DNA of 64,000 nt from Glaciecola sp048820975 (GCF_048820975.1 NZ_JBMEUF010000001.1:2661759-2725758), one strand, 5' to 3'. Numbered from the stretch's first letter, positions 49,352 through 59,521 are shown. Program-made: numbers and translations. Notes: generated by a model not told the origin, from the sequence alone.

Positions 49352-50803
49352 GTGCAATATCGCGCAATTATTAGGATCCTCGGCCTACTCGTTGCACTGT
49401 TTAGTGTAACCATGTTGCCACCTGCGCTTATATCGTTAGTTTACGGTGATGGCGGCGGGCTAGCCTTTGTGTTCGCATTTTTTGTAAGTTTATTTACCGG
49501 CTTAGCTTTTTGGTATCCGAACAGGCGAAATCGAGCTGATTTACGCGCCAAAGAAGGCTTCTTAATTGTAGTGTTATTTTGGACCGTACTGGCTACGTTT
49601 GGGGCTTTACCTTTCGCTTTGCTAGATCAACCCGAAATGAGCCTTACTGATGCCGCGTTTGAGTCATTCTCTGGCTTAACCACCACCGGCGCAACAGTCA
49701 TAGAAGGCATAGAATTTTTACCTAAAGCCGTGCAATTTTATCGCCAGCAGTTGCAGTGGTTAGGTGGCATGGGGATTATTGTACTTGCGGTGGCTATTTT
49801 GCCAATATTAGGCGTGGGGGGCATGCAGTTATATCGCGCCGAAACACCGGGGCCTGTAAAAGATTCAAAAATGACGCCGCGAATTGCCGATACTGCCAAA
49901 CATTTATGGTACATCTATTTATCGCTCACCATTGCCTGCACTATTGCTTATTGGTTGGCGGGTATGAGTATGTTTGATGCTATTTGCCATTCGTTTTCTA
50001 CCATTGCTATAGGTGGGTTTTCTACCTACGACGCCAGTTTAGGCTATTTTAATAGCGCGGTAATAAATATAATTTGCGTGGTGTTTTTATGGATTGCAGC
50101 ACTTAACTTTTCCCTTCACTACGCCGCGGTAAGTGGTCGCAATATTCGAAACTATTTTCGCGACCCTGAATGCAAAATGTTTTTTAGCATTCAGTTTGTG
50201 TTAGTCACTATTTGTTTTCTTGTTTTAGTTAGCCATTCTACTTACGACAACGCAGAAGTGGCGCTTGACCAAGCGCTTATTCAGGCCGTTTCTATTAGTA
50301 CCACAGCGGGTTTTGCCACTACCGACTTTTCAGCTTGGCCTACGTTTTTGCCTATTCTTTTAATATTTTCAAGTTTCATTGGTGGTTGTGCTGGCTCAAC
50401 AGGCGGCGGGCTTAAAGTAATACGTGTGCTTTTACTGTTTATTCAAGGTAAGCGAGAAGTAGACCGATTAATACACCCTAAAGCCGTGTACTCAGTTAAA
50501 TTAGGTGACCGCGCTATGCCAAGCCGGGTGGTAGAAGCTGTATGGGGGTTCTTCGCTGCCTATGCGATTGTGTTTGTACTTATTATGATTGCACTAATTG
50601 GGATGGGGCTTGATAATATCACCGCATTTTCGGCAACGGCCGCCGCCTTAAATAACTTAGGTCCAGGTTTAGGTGAAGTGGCAGGTACTTACGCGCAGGT
50701 ATCTGATGGCGCAAAATGGTTCTTAATGATAGCCATGCTATTTGGCCGATTAGAAATATTTTCTTTATTGGTGTTGTTCTCACCCACATTTTGGCGCAGT
50801 TAA
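49352..50803 (+). CDS. trkH: Trk potassium uptake protein TrkH
   Basis: A 483-residue membrane channel subunit for K+ uptake with four P-loop repeats. Selectivity segments are FSGLTTTGATV (about 108-118), IAIGGFSTYD (about 219-228), STTAGFATTDF (about 315-325) and ALNNLGPGLGEV (about 429-440). It starts with GTG at 49352 after AAAGGGG. trkA, the NAD-binding gating subunit, is convergent 49 bp downstream, a compact trk locus. Confidence 0.95.
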   Translation: MQYRAIIRILGLLVALFSVTMLPPALISLVYGDGGGLAFVFAFFVSLFTGLAFWYPNRRNRADLRAKEGFLIVVLFWTVLATFGALPFALLDQPEMSLTDAAFESFSGLTTTGATVIEGIEFLPKAVQFYRQQLQWLGGMGIIVLAVAILPILGVGGMQLYRAETPGPVKDSKMTPRIADTAKHLWYIYLSLTIACTIAYWLAGMSMFDAICHSFSTIAIGGFSTYDASLGYFNSAVINIICVVFLWIAALNFSLHYAAVSGRNIRNYFRDPECKMFFSIQFVLVTICFLVLVSHSTYDNAEVALDQALIQAVSISTTAGFATTDFSAWPTFLPILLIFSSFIGGCAGSTGGGLKVIRVLLLFIQGKREVDRLIHPKAVYSVKLGDRAMPSRVVEAVWGFFAAYAIVFVLIMIALIGMGLDNITAFSATAAALNNLGPGLGEVAGTYAQVSDGAKWFLMIAMLFGRLEIFSLLVLFSPTFWRS

Positions 50804-50852
50804 TAATGGGCAGCACGCTTAGTTGTCGTAGTGCCCAAATTAATTGCCTTAT

Positions 50853-52229
50853 TTAAAAGAACAGTGCGCTTGGTTGGAATAAGCGCTCTACGTCGCCAAT
50901 AAATTTCTTATCCACTAAAAACAGAATGACATGATCGTTTGCATTTATCACCGTATCGCTGTGGGCAATTATTACTGCGTCTTCGCGAACAACGGCACCA
51001 ATGGTTGTGCCTGGTGGTAATTTAATGTCTTTAATTTGTTTTCCGACCACTTTTGATGTTTGGCTATCACCATGGGCGATTGCTTCAATGGCTTCTGCAG
51101 CTCCGCGGCGCAATGAGTGAACGTTTACAATATCGCCACGGCGAATATGGGTAAGTAAGGCGGAAATTGTGGCTTGCTGTGGTGAAAAGGCAATATCAAT
51201 GTCACCACCCTGTACCAAATCTACATAGGCGCTGCGCTGAATAAGTACCATTGCTTTAGCTGCACCCATGCGTTTTGCCAACATAGCCGACATAATATTT
51301 GCTTCGTCATCGTTAGTTACCGCAATAAAAGCATCTACCTGATCAACGCTTTCCTCGCTTAACAAGCTGGCATCAGATGCATCACCTTGAAACACGGTTG
51401 CGTTATCTAATACAGAGGCAAGATAGTTGGCTCGCTCCATATTATATTCAATGAGTTTTACATTGTGTTTGTTTTCTAATCTTTTGGCTAAACCCGCGCC
51501 AATTAAGCCGCCACCGGCAATCATAATTCGTTTGTAGCTTGATTCTAGTTTTTGTAGTTCACTCATTACTGCACGAATATGTTTTGTATCAGCAATGAAA
51601 AACACCTCGTCGTCAGCTTCAATAACCGTAGAGCCTAAAGGACGAATAGGGCGTCCGCGGCGATAAATGGCTGCTACGCGAGTATCTACATTTGGCATAT
51701 GTTCTTTTAGGGCTGACAGGGCATGCCCCACTAAAAGGCCGCCATAGTATGCTCTTACGGCTACCAAACTGGCTTTTCCGTCTGCAAATTCAACTACCTG
51801 TAGTGCGCCCGGATAATCAATTAAGCGTTTAATTGCGGTGGTAACTAGTTGCTCAGGTGCAATAAGGTGGTCAACCGGAATATCTTTATGTTGATAAAGT
51901 TGGTCTTGATAAATAATGTATTGTTCTGAACGAACCCGAGCTATTTTGGTAGGTGTTTTAAATAAGCTATGTGCCACTTGGCACGCCATCATGTTGCTTT
52001 CGTCACTATTTGTAACGGCAATCAGCATATCGGCATCTTCTGCACCGGCTTTCTTTAATACGTCTGGATGAGAGCCTATGCCACAAACAACTTGTAAATC
52101 TAGGCGGTCTTGCAGACCCGATAGTATATGCTGTTCGGAATCAATAATGGTGATTTCGTTTTTTTCACCGGCAAGGTTTTCAGCTAAGGTGCCACCCACT
52201 TGGCCTGCACCAATTATTATTATTTTCAT
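50853..52229 (-). CDS. trkA: Trk system potassium uptake protein TrkA
   Basis: A 458-residue cytoplasmic ring subunit that gates TrkH. Two RCK halves each have a Rossmann motif: IIIGAGQVGGTLAENL (about 4-19) and IAGGGLIGAGLAKRL (about 236-250). Each half is followed by a TrkA-C domain (for example GTTIGAVVRED near 400). NAD(H) and ATP control is typical. It follows rsmB on the same strand with a 59-bp gap, the def-fmt-rsmB-trkA order common in gammaproteobacteria. Confidence 0.96.
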   Translation of the reverse strand: MKIIIIGAGQVGGTLAENLAGEKNEITIIDSEQHILSGLQDRLDLQVVCGIGSHPDVLKKAGAEDADMLIAVTNSDESNMMACQVAHSLFKTPTKIARVRSEQYIIYQDQLYQHKDIPVDHLIAPEQLVTTAIKRLIDYPGALQVVEFADGKASLVAVRAYYGGLLVGHALSALKEHMPNVDTRVAAIYRRGRPIRPLGSTVIEADDEVFFIADTKHIRAVMSELQKLESSYKRIMIAGGGLIGAGLAKRLENKHNVKLIEYNMERANYLASVLDNATVFQGDASDASLLSEESVDQVDAFIAVTNDDEANIMSAMLAKRMGAAKAMVLIQRSAYVDLVQGGDIDIAFSPQQATISALLTHIRRGDIVNVHSLRRGAAEAIEAIAHGDSQTSKVVGKQIKDIKLPPGTTIGAVVREDAVIIAHSDTVINANDHVILFLVDKKFIGDVERLFQPSALFF

Positions 52230-52288
52230 GACCGTCTTATGTTCGTTATGGTATTAAACTGCCTAGTGTTGTTTGAATGCACTATTTT

Positions 52289-53671
52289 TTAACACTTTAT
52301 CAGTCTTGCATAAAAGAAACCATCCATGTTTTCTTCGCCCGGTAAAATCTGCCAATATGGCAAAGCTTGTTTACCTTCTCTTTCAATAGGGCTTAGTTTT
52401 GCGTTGCTGTGCGCGGCTAAAAACGCATCTATTTGTTGTTGGTTTTCTTGCGGTAAAATAGAGCACGTAGCATATACAAGTGTACCGCCAGGCTTTAATT
52501 TAAGCCATGCTTGCTCAAGTATTTCGCGCTGTAAATCAACTAATACATCAATATCACCGCGCTTGCGTAACCACATAATATCTGGATGACGGCGAATAAC
52601 GCCGGTGGCTGAGCAAGGGGCATCTAGCAATATGCGGTCGAACTCAGGTAGCGAAGATAAATCACGCGCATCTTGAGTCACAATACTTAGTTTATTCTCA
52701 AAACGAGCATCGTGGCCTAATCGCGCCATGTTTTCATGAATACGTTCTACACGTTTTTGTTCAGAATCTAACACGTACAAATGGCCAATTTTTTCTTGAA
52801 GCTCTAATATACCGGCTGTTTTACCGCCCGGTGCGGCGCAGCAATCAAGAATAATGTCATTAGCTTGTGGGGCAAGTAAAAATGCAGCTTGCTGAGCGGC
52901 GTAATCTTGAACCGCAAACCAACCTTGTTCATAGCCTGGTAATAGAGTGATTTCACCGGGTTTATTAAGTTGTATGGTATTGGGTGCTATAGCTGTATAT
53001 TCGTAACCCGCTTTTTGCAGGTGAATTTGATATTCGTTAAACTCAACCGTTAGTAGATTTACACGAATCCAAATCGCAGCACGCTCTTGCATGTTGTGTG
53101 CAATGGTGTCAATTTGCTCAGGGTAATGCGCTTGTAAAATGCGGTATATCCATTTGGGCAAGCCCAGCTGAGCATGCTTTTCTTCAATGGCTTGATTGGC
53201 TAAGTCTTCGCGCTGGAAATTCCGCATCACGGCATTTACCAAACCGCTTAAGCCTATTTCTTTCATTTGCTTACATGCGCCTACGGTTTCAGATACCGCT
53301 GCATGATCTGCCGTGCGCGCAAAGGCCAGTTGATACAAACCCACCATAAGCAAATGCTCAATTATCTTTTGCTGCTTTTTAAGAGGCTTATTTAACAGGG
53401 CGCGCAGCCATATTTGTAATTTTGGTAAATTACGCAAGCAGCCAAATACCATTTGTTGCAACCATGCGCGGTCTTTTGGGTTGGCGTGGCGAGCCCAAAC
53501 AATGGGCATTACCTCGCGCGAAGAGCGGCCGTTATCAAGAATTTGAAACAACACCCAAGCTGCATCTGAACGTAAATTTACGGGGTGGCGAATATTAAGG
53601 CTATTTTGTTGAGCATCGCGTGAGGGTTTATTCAATGATTTGCCCAACTTCAAAAGCATTTGGATTGCCAT
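52289..53671 (-). CDS. rsmB: 16S rRNA (cytosine967-C5)-methyltransferase RsmB
   Basis: A 460-residue enzyme. An N-terminal NusB-like domain (about 30-170, DAAWVLFQILDNGRSSREVM) is followed by a methyltransferase domain. The SAM motif is DCCAAPGGKTAGIL (about 274-287), and the two cysteines are in LLDAPCSATGVIRRHPD and YATCSILPQEN, the catalytic cysteine being in the second of the usual pair. The start is uncertain. ATG 53671 overlaps fmt by 44 bp; a TTG at 53635 would overlap by only 8 bp and removes non-conserved residues. Confidence 0.94.
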   Translation of the reverse strand: MAIQMLLKLGKSLNKPSRDAQQNSLNIRHPVNLRSDAAWVLFQILDNGRSSREVMPIVWARHANPKDRAWLQQMVFGCLRNLPKLQIWLRALLNKPLKKQQKIIEHLLMVGLYQLAFARTADHAAVSETVGACKQMKEIGLSGLVNAVMRNFQREDLANQAIEEKHAQLGLPKWIYRILQAHYPEQIDTIAHNMQERAAIWIRVNLLTVEFNEYQIHLQKAGYEYTAIAPNTIQLNKPGEITLLPGYEQGWFAVQDYAAQQAAFLLAPQANDIILDCCAAPGGKTAGILELQEKIGHLYVLDSEQKRVERIHENMARLGHDARFENKLSIVTQDARDLSSLPEFDRILLDAPCSATGVIRRHPDIMWLRKRGDIDVLVDLQREILEQAWLKLKPGGTLVYATCSILPQENQQQIDAFLAAHSNAKLSPIEREGKQALPYWQILPGEENMDGFFYARLIKC

Positions 53672-54569
53672 TAACTATTTGCTGCACCTCTTGTGCCTTT
53701 TTACCGGCCATTTGAAGTGTTCCAATAAGCAGAGCGCCATCAGTTGTGGCAATTTTTAGCCCGTGCTTATCAAACGCCAAAATTTGCCCAGGGCTGTTGC
53801 TTAATACTTCACTTTGAGGCAATTCAACTACGCTTGCTTGCCACACTTTTACGGGCTTATCTTGGTAGGTGAACCAGGCAACAGGCCAAGGGTTAAAAGC
53901 GCGAATATTAAGCTCAAGTTGCTTGGCGCTTAATTGCCAATCTAAATAGGCTTCTTGTTTACTGAGTTTAGCCGCATAAGTGGCTTGTTCGTCATCTTGT
54001 ACTTGGGGTGTAATATCGCGTAGCCTATTTATTGTTTCTAGTAGTGCAACAGGGCCTAGTTTTGCCAACTTTGCATATAAAGATGCGCTGGTGTCATCAT
54101 TTTCAATATTAAGCTGGCAAATATGCAACATGGCGCCGGTATCTAAACCCTCATCCATTTGCATAATGGTTACCCCCGTTTTTGCATCACCCGCCCAAAT
54201 AGAGCGCTGAATAGGAGCGGCCCCTCGCCATTTAGGCAAAATAGAACCATGCACATTAATGCATCCCAACTTAGGAGCGTCTAGAATAGCTTTGGGCAAA
54301 ATCACCCCATAAGCCACCACTACCATAAGGTCAGCACGCAGGGCGCTAAGCTCCTCAAGGGCGTCTTCACTTTTTAAAGAAGCCGGTTGAAACACTGGTA
54401 ATGAATGAGATTGCGCGAGTAACTTAACTGCGCTGGGCATCAGTTTTTTGCCACGCCCAGCAGGGCGGTCAGGCTGAGTGTAAACACCCACAATTTCATG
54501 TTCGGTGTTAAGTAACGCCGCTAGGTGATCTGCTGCGAACTCAGGAGTACCGGCAAAAATAATACGCAA
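53628..54569 (-). CDS. fmt: Methionyl-tRNA formyltransferase
   Basis: A 313-residue enzyme that formylates initiator Met-tRNA. It begins MRIIFAGTPEFAADHLAALL. The formyl-binding region INVHGSILPKWRGAAPIQRS (about 107-126) contains the catalytic Asn-His, and Asp lies in MDEGLDTGAML. The C-terminal OB-like domain starts near residue 205. def lies 20 bp upstream, giving the normal def-fmt pair that initiates and then deformylates proteins. Confidence 0.97.
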   Translation of the reverse strand: MRIIFAGTPEFAADHLAALLNTEHEIVGVYTQPDRPAGRGKKLMPSAVKLLAQSHSLPVFQPASLKSEDALEELSALRADLMVVVAYGVILPKAILDAPKLGCINVHGSILPKWRGAAPIQRSIWAGDAKTGVTIMQMDEGLDTGAMLHICQLNIENDDTSASLYAKLAKLGPVALLETINRLRDITPQVQDDEQATYAAKLSKQEAYLDWQLSAKQLELNIRAFNPWPVAWFTYQDKPVKVWQASVVELPQSEVLSNSPGQILAFDKHGLKIATTDGALLIGTLQMAGKKAQEVQQIVNGNPNAFEVGQIIE

Positions 54570-54589
54570 AATGCTTGTCCTTTAGTGGT

Positions 54590-55099
54590 TTAAGCGCGAG
54601 CGGCTAAACGAGCTTCTTTTTCTAATTTTTTCTTTATACGGTCACGTTTTAGCGGCGACAAATAATCAACAAATAACACACCTTGTAGGTGGTCTAATTC
54701 GTGTTGAATACATATGGCTAATAAGCCTTCTGCCTCAAGTTCAAAGCTTTCACCGTTTTTATCTAAGGCTTTTACTTTTACTTTTTCTGCGCGGTCAACT
54801 TTTGCGTAGTTATTCGGCACCGACAGGCACCCTTCTTCGCTAATGGTAGAGCCGTCTTTTTCAATAATTTCTGGGTTAATAAACACATACGGTTCGCTTT
54901 GTTCTTCAGAAACATCCATAACCACCACGCGTTTATGAACATTTACTTGTGTGGCGGCTAAACCAATGCCTTGTTCATCTTTCATGGTTTCAAACATGTT
55001 CTCAACAAGGGTTTTGATCTCGTCGTCAACTTTTTCTACCGTCTCAGCTTTTGTGCGTAAGCGTTCGTCGGGGAAAGTTAATACTTCTAGTACAGGCAT
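54590..55099 (-). CDS. def: Peptide deformylase
   Basis: A 169-residue metalloenzyme. The three signatures are GIGLAATQVN (about 45-54), EEGCLSVP (about 88-95) and QHELDHLQGVLF (about 132-143), whose Cys and two His bind Fe2+ with catalytic Glu. It removes the formyl group from nascent chains. First gene of def-fmt-rsmB-trkA, facing away from the LysM gene across a 396-bp gap. Confidence 0.97.
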   Translation of the reverse strand: MPVLEVLTFPDERLRTKAETVEKVDDEIKTLVENMFETMKDEQGIGLAATQVNVHKRVVVMDVSEEQSEPYVFINPEIIEKDGSTISEEGCLSVPNNYAKVDRAEKVKVKALDKNGESFELEAEGLLAICIQHELDHLQGVLFVDYLSPLKRDRIKKKLEKEARLAARA

Positions 55100-55495
55100 A
55101 AAATCACTCTTTTGGTCAGTATCTATATTTATAACATTGGTGCAGAATTCGTATTTAACAATAGTGTTAAGTCATTAATATCTTACCACAGGTCGCGTTA
55201 AGCGAAATAAATTGATGAATAAAAAGCGCTTGTCATTCATGCATAGCTTCAAGAAATTAAAATATTAGCTAAGTATGTGAAGCTAAAGACTTCATTTTCT
55301 TGAACATATACCGATAACTCTAGTTAACAAACACATGTCATGTGCGCTCAATATTTGTATTTGACTGCGGTAATTGATTCTAAATATGGCAATTTGTTTA
55401 TACGCTAGGTAGCGCCAACAGGTGCTCATAGCATTTATACATAACAATTATACAGTAGTTTGCGCAGATATAAATCTGCTAGCGGATAACTAAAG
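55100..55495. other. def-LysM gene intergenic region
   Basis: 396 bp between divergent genes, AT-rich. I see no RNA gene, repeat or clear operator; it presumably contains both promoters. Confidence 0.5.
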
Positions 55496-56581
55496 ATGGT
55501 AACAGTGATGACAAAACTCTTTTCAACAATAACGCTTTTTATAATCGTATTTAGTTTAACGATATATAGCGCAGTGGCCGATGTGTTGAATATTAAAGAA
55601 GGTGCGCCCACAAAATACGTGGTAAAGAAAGGCGATACCCTTTGGGATATATCTAAATTATTCTTAGATAAAGCTTGGTTGTGGCCTGAGCTTTGGCGCA
55701 ACAATACGCAAATAGAGAATCCACATCTAATTTACCCTGGCGACACATTGCGTTTACGCTACGAAAATGGCGTGCCCATACTTGAAATCGTGAGTGATAA
55801 AAGCTTAGTTACACTTACGCCTAATCAGCGCGTTGTAAACAAACCCGATCCTATTGACCTTCTGCCTTGGGATATTATTGCGCCGTTTTATAATAACGAC
55901 AGTTTAATGAGTGCTGAAGATTATCAAGCATTGCCTACCTTATTAGGCGATAACAGCGGAACGCCTCGTTTTGCTTCCCATGACTATGTGCTAGCACACA
56001 AGCTGCCCGCTACAGAATCGAAGTATCAAGTAGTGCGCAAAGAGCGTGATATTGTTGATTCAAAAGGCAAACTTTTGGGCGTGCAAGTGAGTCACTTAAG
56101 TGATGCATCATTAATTAATCAGTTGTCAGATGAACGGCAAGTGGTGCGTTTAACGCAAAGTAGCCGCGAAGCAAAGCAGGGTGATAAATTGCTTGCTTTT
56201 AAAGCGTCAGAGCAAAAAAACTTAGTATTAAAAGCGGCATCTAGCCGCTCAAAAGGCGAGTTGGTACAAAACGTAAATGGCAATGTGCTTAGTGGCAAAA
56301 ATGATATGGTAATTATTAATATTGGCGCACGCCAAGTCAAGCCCGGCACTGTGTTTGGGATTTACTATAAAGGGCCTGATGTACTTTATGAAGATGAGCC
56401 AAGCTATACCCAAACGCGAAGCAGCATCGTTGATGTTTTTAGCACTAAAGAGCGTGTAGAGCAGCCTGCCTATAAAATAGGTGAGTTAGTAGTAGTTAAA
56501 ACATTTAAACATGCCAGTTACGCATGGGTGACAAATGCTAATACTCATATTCAAGGTGGTGAATATATTGCCACGCCCTAA
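55496..56581 (+). CDS. Exported LysM-domain protein
   Basis: A 361-residue protein. A signal peptide or anchor (about 1-28, MTKLFSTITLFIIVFSLTIY) precedes a LysM peptidoglycan-binding module (about 39-90), with YVVKKGDTLWDISKLFLDKA, ELWRNNTQIENPHLIYPGDTL. The rest (about 95-361) is unrecognised, beta-rich and probably periplasmic. Genes of this type sit upstream of dprA in many gammaproteobacteria. The ATG at 55496 or 55508 could be the start; both keep the signal sequence. Confidence 0.88.
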   Translation: MVTVMTKLFSTITLFIIVFSLTIYSAVADVLNIKEGAPTKYVVKKGDTLWDISKLFLDKAWLWPELWRNNTQIENPHLIYPGDTLRLRYENGVPILEIVSDKSLVTLTPNQRVVNKPDPIDLLPWDIIAPFYNNDSLMSAEDYQALPTLLGDNSGTPRFASHDYVLAHKLPATESKYQVVRKERDIVDSKGKLLGVQVSHLSDASLINQLSDERQVVRLTQSSREAKQGDKLLAFKASEQKNLVLKAASSRSKGELVQNVNGNVLSGKNDMVIINIGARQVKPGTVFGIYYKGPDVLYEDEPSYTQTRSSIVDVFSTKERVEQPAYKIGELVVVKTFKHASYAWVTNANTHIQGGEYIATP

Positions 56582-56658
56582 ATCGGAGTCGTTTATCGGC
56601 ATAAGTGCCACGCAATAAACAACACTCCTTCATAATACTGTATTTCCAAGGATAGGAT

Positions 56659-57831
56659 ATGCTGACATCGTTCAAAGAGTTAATGGATTTAACTGTATCA
56701 AGTCGGAAACCGGCTTTTGAAGACACCCTACTTAGGTGGCTTTGCTTAAATAACGTACCGCAAATGGGGTTTATTCGTTTGCGTAAAAGCGCGCAAGCAA
56801 TGGGGTGTTCCTTACTCGATTTAACAAGTTTAGACGCGAAAACCTTGGCGAGTTTGTCATGGGATGACACGCAAATTGCGGCTTTAAACTCCACCTCAAA
56901 AAGTGTTCAACAGCACTATAAGGCTACGTGCAATTGGCTTAATGCTAATGAAAATCACCATTTCATTGGGCTTGACAGTAATGACTACCCCGCACTTTTA
57001 AAAAGTATTACCCGTCCGCCTCTGTTTTTATACATTGCGGGTAATAAAACACACCTAACAGATACGCAAATTGCTTTTGTGGGTACGCGCAAGCCTTCTA
57101 TATACGCCACCCAAACCTGTTTTGATTTAATTCAAGAGCTATCAATAAACACCAACGTATCTACTGTAAGTGGCTTAGCGCTGGGCATTGACGCGGCCTG
57201 CCACAAAGCGAGTGTTTTACACAATGTACCTACAATAGGTGTGCTCGCCTGTGGAATAGACATTGTATACCCCAAGCGGCATCAAAAATTGTATAAGGAA
57301 GTAGAAGAAGCAGGGGCTTTAATCAGCGAGTTTTTACCCGGCGCCAAACCTACTCCAACCATGTTCCCTAGGCGAAACCGCATTATTACCGGCTTGAGTT
57401 TGGGAACGGTGGTAGTGGAAGCAAAAATTAAAAGTGGTTCTATGGTGAGTGCTAAATACGCAATAGAGCAGAACAAAGAAGTGTTCGCTGTTCCCAATAA
57501 TATTAATAATCCAAATGCTGAAGGTTGCCATTGGCTTATTAAACAAGGCGCCAAATTAACCGAGCACGTACAAGACATTATAGAAGAACTTCCTAGCATT
57601 GCGTTGCCTCTAGTGGAAACAACAAATACCGAAAAAATGAAAAAAAATTCACAACAACACTTCACAAGCGATCCATTGTTAGATAGTGTTAGTTACAGCG
57701 CTACATCAGTTGACCTGATAGCTAAACGCACCGGCATGTCGTTAAGTGACGTGTTAACCAAATTATTAGAATATGAGATGCGTGGACTGGTAGCTTCAAC
57801 AGCAGAAGGCTACGTAAAATTGAGGGCTTAA
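56659..57831 (+). CDS. dprA: DNA processing protein DprA
   Basis: A 390-residue protein that loads RecA on incoming single-stranded DNA during transformation. The Rossmann core (about 85-300) has IAFVGTRKPSIYATQ, TVSGLALGIDAACHKAS, GVLACGIDIVYPKRH, FPRRNRIITGLSLGTVVVEA and SGSMVSAKYAIEQNKEVFAVP. A C-terminal winged-helix (about 335-390) ends the protein. Next in line are smg, the topA-type zinc-ribbon gene and tsaC, likely one operon. Confidence 0.95.
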   Translation: MLTSFKELMDLTVSSRKPAFEDTLLRWLCLNNVPQMGFIRLRKSAQAMGCSLLDLTSLDAKTLASLSWDDTQIAALNSTSKSVQQHYKATCNWLNANENHHFIGLDSNDYPALLKSITRPPLFLYIAGNKTHLTDTQIAFVGTRKPSIYATQTCFDLIQELSINTNVSTVSGLALGIDAACHKASVLHNVPTIGVLACGIDIVYPKRHQKLYKEVEEAGALISEFLPGAKPTPTMFPRRNRIITGLSLGTVVVEAKIKSGSMVSAKYAIEQNKEVFAVPNNINNPNAEGCHWLIKQGAKLTEHVQDIIEELPSIALPLVETTNTEKMKKNSQQHFTSDPLLDSVSYSATSVDLIAKRTGMSLSDVLTKLLEYEMRGLVASTAEGYVKLRA

Positions 57832-57833
57832 AA

Positions 57834-58310
57834 ATGTTTGATATCCTCATGTATTTGTTTGAGAATTTAGTTAATAATCAAGCTGAAATGCAAGTAGACC
57901 AAGATGAATTAACCGACGAGTTAATTCGAGCTGGGTTTCATCACGATGAAATTTTTAAAGCCTTAGCTTGGTTAGAAAAACTCTGCGATTTGCAATCTAC
58001 CGATAAAAACCCTTACCTCACAAATGTAAACGGTGTATTTAATAACCGTATTTACAGTTTTGATGAACAAGTTAAACTTGATATTGAATGCAGAGGATTT
58101 TTGGTCTTTTTAGAGCAAATTAATGTTTTGTGTTCAGCCACGCGTGAAATGGTAATTGACCGTGTAATGGAAATTGAATCGCCTGAATTCTGTTTAGTTG
58201 ATTTGAAATGGGTGGTGTTAATGGTTTTATTCAATGTGCCTGGTAAAGAATCGGCCTATGAACAAATGGAAGAACTCATTTTTGAGATGCCCGAAGGTTT
58301 GCTCCATTAA
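57834..58310 (+). CDS. smg: Smg protein (DUF494)
   Basis: A 158-residue acidic protein of unknown function. It has the Smg pattern: MFDILMYLFENLVNNQAEMQ at the N-terminus, a helical ELIRAGFHHDEIFKALAWLE and the C-terminal LKWVVLMVLFNVPGKESAYE. It starts 3 bp after the dprA stop, indicating coupling. The dprA-smg-topA fragment order is widespread in gammaproteobacteria. Confidence 0.93.
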   Translation: MFDILMYLFENLVNNQAEMQVDQDELTDELIRAGFHHDEIFKALAWLEKLCDLQSTDKNPYLTNVNGVFNNRIYSFDEQVKLDIECRGFLVFLEQINVLCSATREMVIDRVMEIESPEFCLVDLKWVVLMVLFNVPGKESAYEQMEELIFEMPEGLLH

Positions 58311-58359
58311 TACAAAGCCAACGCTACCTTGCCTTTGCTCTTCGTATAGACGCAATTAA

Positions 58360-58935
58360 ATGGCAACCAATAAAGACGCCTTGTTTCCACATAACGAGGC
58401 ACATTCTCTTGCCTATGGTGATTGCCCTGACTGCAGTGCACCACTGCAGTTAAAACATGTTGGCAAATCAAGCTTTATAGCTTGTACGCAATATCCTAAG
58501 TGCGAATATTCTAAATCGCTCAGCCAGCATGACATAAGCATCATTAAAGTTATTGAAAATAGCCACTGTCCTGACTGCGATAGCGAGTTGGCCGTGAAGA
58601 AAGGCCGCTACGGCATGTTTATTGGATGCACTAACTTTCCGAGCTGTCATTATATTTCAACTAAACAAAACACCCAAAAGAAAGACGAATACGAGCCGGT
58701 GGATTGCCCCAGTTGTAAAAGCGGGCAATTAAGCAAAAAGCAAAATAGATTTGGCAAATTTTTCTATGCCTGTAACAATTACCCCAAATGTAAGTATGTG
58801 TTGAATCATGAACCTATAGCACGCACTTGCCCACAATGCAGTTTTCCTATTATGTTTGTTAAAACAAAAGGAGAGCGTAAGTATGTATGTGCCAATGAAG
58901 CATGTGCACATGTAGTAGATGAATCTAATGAGTAA
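58360..58935 (+). CDS. yrdD: Topoisomerase I C-terminal-type zinc-ribbon protein (YrdD-like)
   Basis: A 191-residue protein made of four consecutive Zn ribbons like the C-terminal fingers of topoisomerase I. CxxC pairs occur at about 22-25, 71-74, 114-117 and 152-155, each with a second Cys pair spaced about 17-20 residues on (for example CTQYPKC, CTNFPSC and CNNYPKC). It lacks any topoisomerase catalytic domain, so it is a stand-alone DNA-binding module. Its last 8 bases overlap the start of tsaC. Confidence 0.9.
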   Translation: MATNKDALFPHNEAHSLAYGDCPDCSAPLQLKHVGKSSFIACTQYPKCEYSKSLSQHDISIIKVIENSHCPDCDSELAVKKGRYGMFIGCTNFPSCHYISTKQNTQKKDEYEPVDCPSCKSGQLSKKQNRFGKFFYACNNYPKCKYVLNHEPIARTCPQCSFPIMFVKTKGERKYVCANEACAHVVDESNE

Positions 58936-59521
58936 AGAAAACAACACACTAACGCAAAAAGCTCTACGTTCTATTGTATCTCAATATGAGCATGGCCAAG
59001 TATTTGCGTATCCTACCGAGGCCGTATTTGGATTAGGTTGCGATCCTCTAAATGAAAAAGCAGTTCGCAGTATTCTTGGGCTTAAAGAACGGCCAGAAGA
59101 AAAAGGGTTAATTGTTATTGCTAGCAAGGTTGAGCAGATTTTACCCTACGTAGATTTAAACCAATTGCCACAGGGTGTGCATTCAAAAATTATGGCGAGT
59201 TGGCCAGGCCCGGTTACGTGGTTGCTTCCTAAATCGGCGCACACACCCAACTGGGTTAGCGGTGCATCAAATATGGTGGCCATAAGAGTCAGTAGCCATC
59301 CGGTTGTTAAGGCTATTTGCAATGCGCTTGACAAACCAATGGTATCAACCAGTGCTAATCCTGCAGGAAAAGAGCCCGCTAAATCTATAAATGAAGTACA
59401 ACAATATTTTAAACACGCTATTGCAAATAAGATGCTCACATTAATAGAGGGCAATTTAGGCGAGCAAAGCTCGCCAAGTAAAATTTATCATAGCTTAACC
59501 ATGGAAACGATTCGTTCATGA
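58928..59521 (+). CDS. tsaC: Threonylcarbamoyl-AMP synthase TsaC (RimN/YrdC)
   Basis: A 198-residue YrdC-domain enzyme making threonylcarbamoyl-AMP for the t6A37 tRNA modification. It has FAYPTEAVFGLGCDPLNEKA (about 27-46), LKERPEEKGLIVIAS, WPGPVTWLLP and PMVSTSANPAGKEPA (nucleotide and threonine pocket). ATG 58928 overlaps the upstream stop in ATGAGTAA. Its own stop overlaps the hemF start (ATGA). Confidence 0.96.
   Translation: MSKENNTLTQKALRSIVSQYEHGQVFAYPTEAVFGLGCDPLNEKAVRSILGLKERPEEKGLIVIASKVEQILPYVDLNQLPQGVHSKIMASWPGPVTWLLPKSAHTPNWVSGASNMVAIRVSSHPVVKAICNALDKPMVSTSANPAGKEPAKSINEVQQYFKHAIANKMLTLIEGNLGEQSSPSKIYHSLTMETIRS

Noticed and set aside
50807..50837. Terminator hairpin between trkH and trkA
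   Set aside because: Only a 5-bp GGGCA/TGCCC stem with a long imperfect interior and no T-run.
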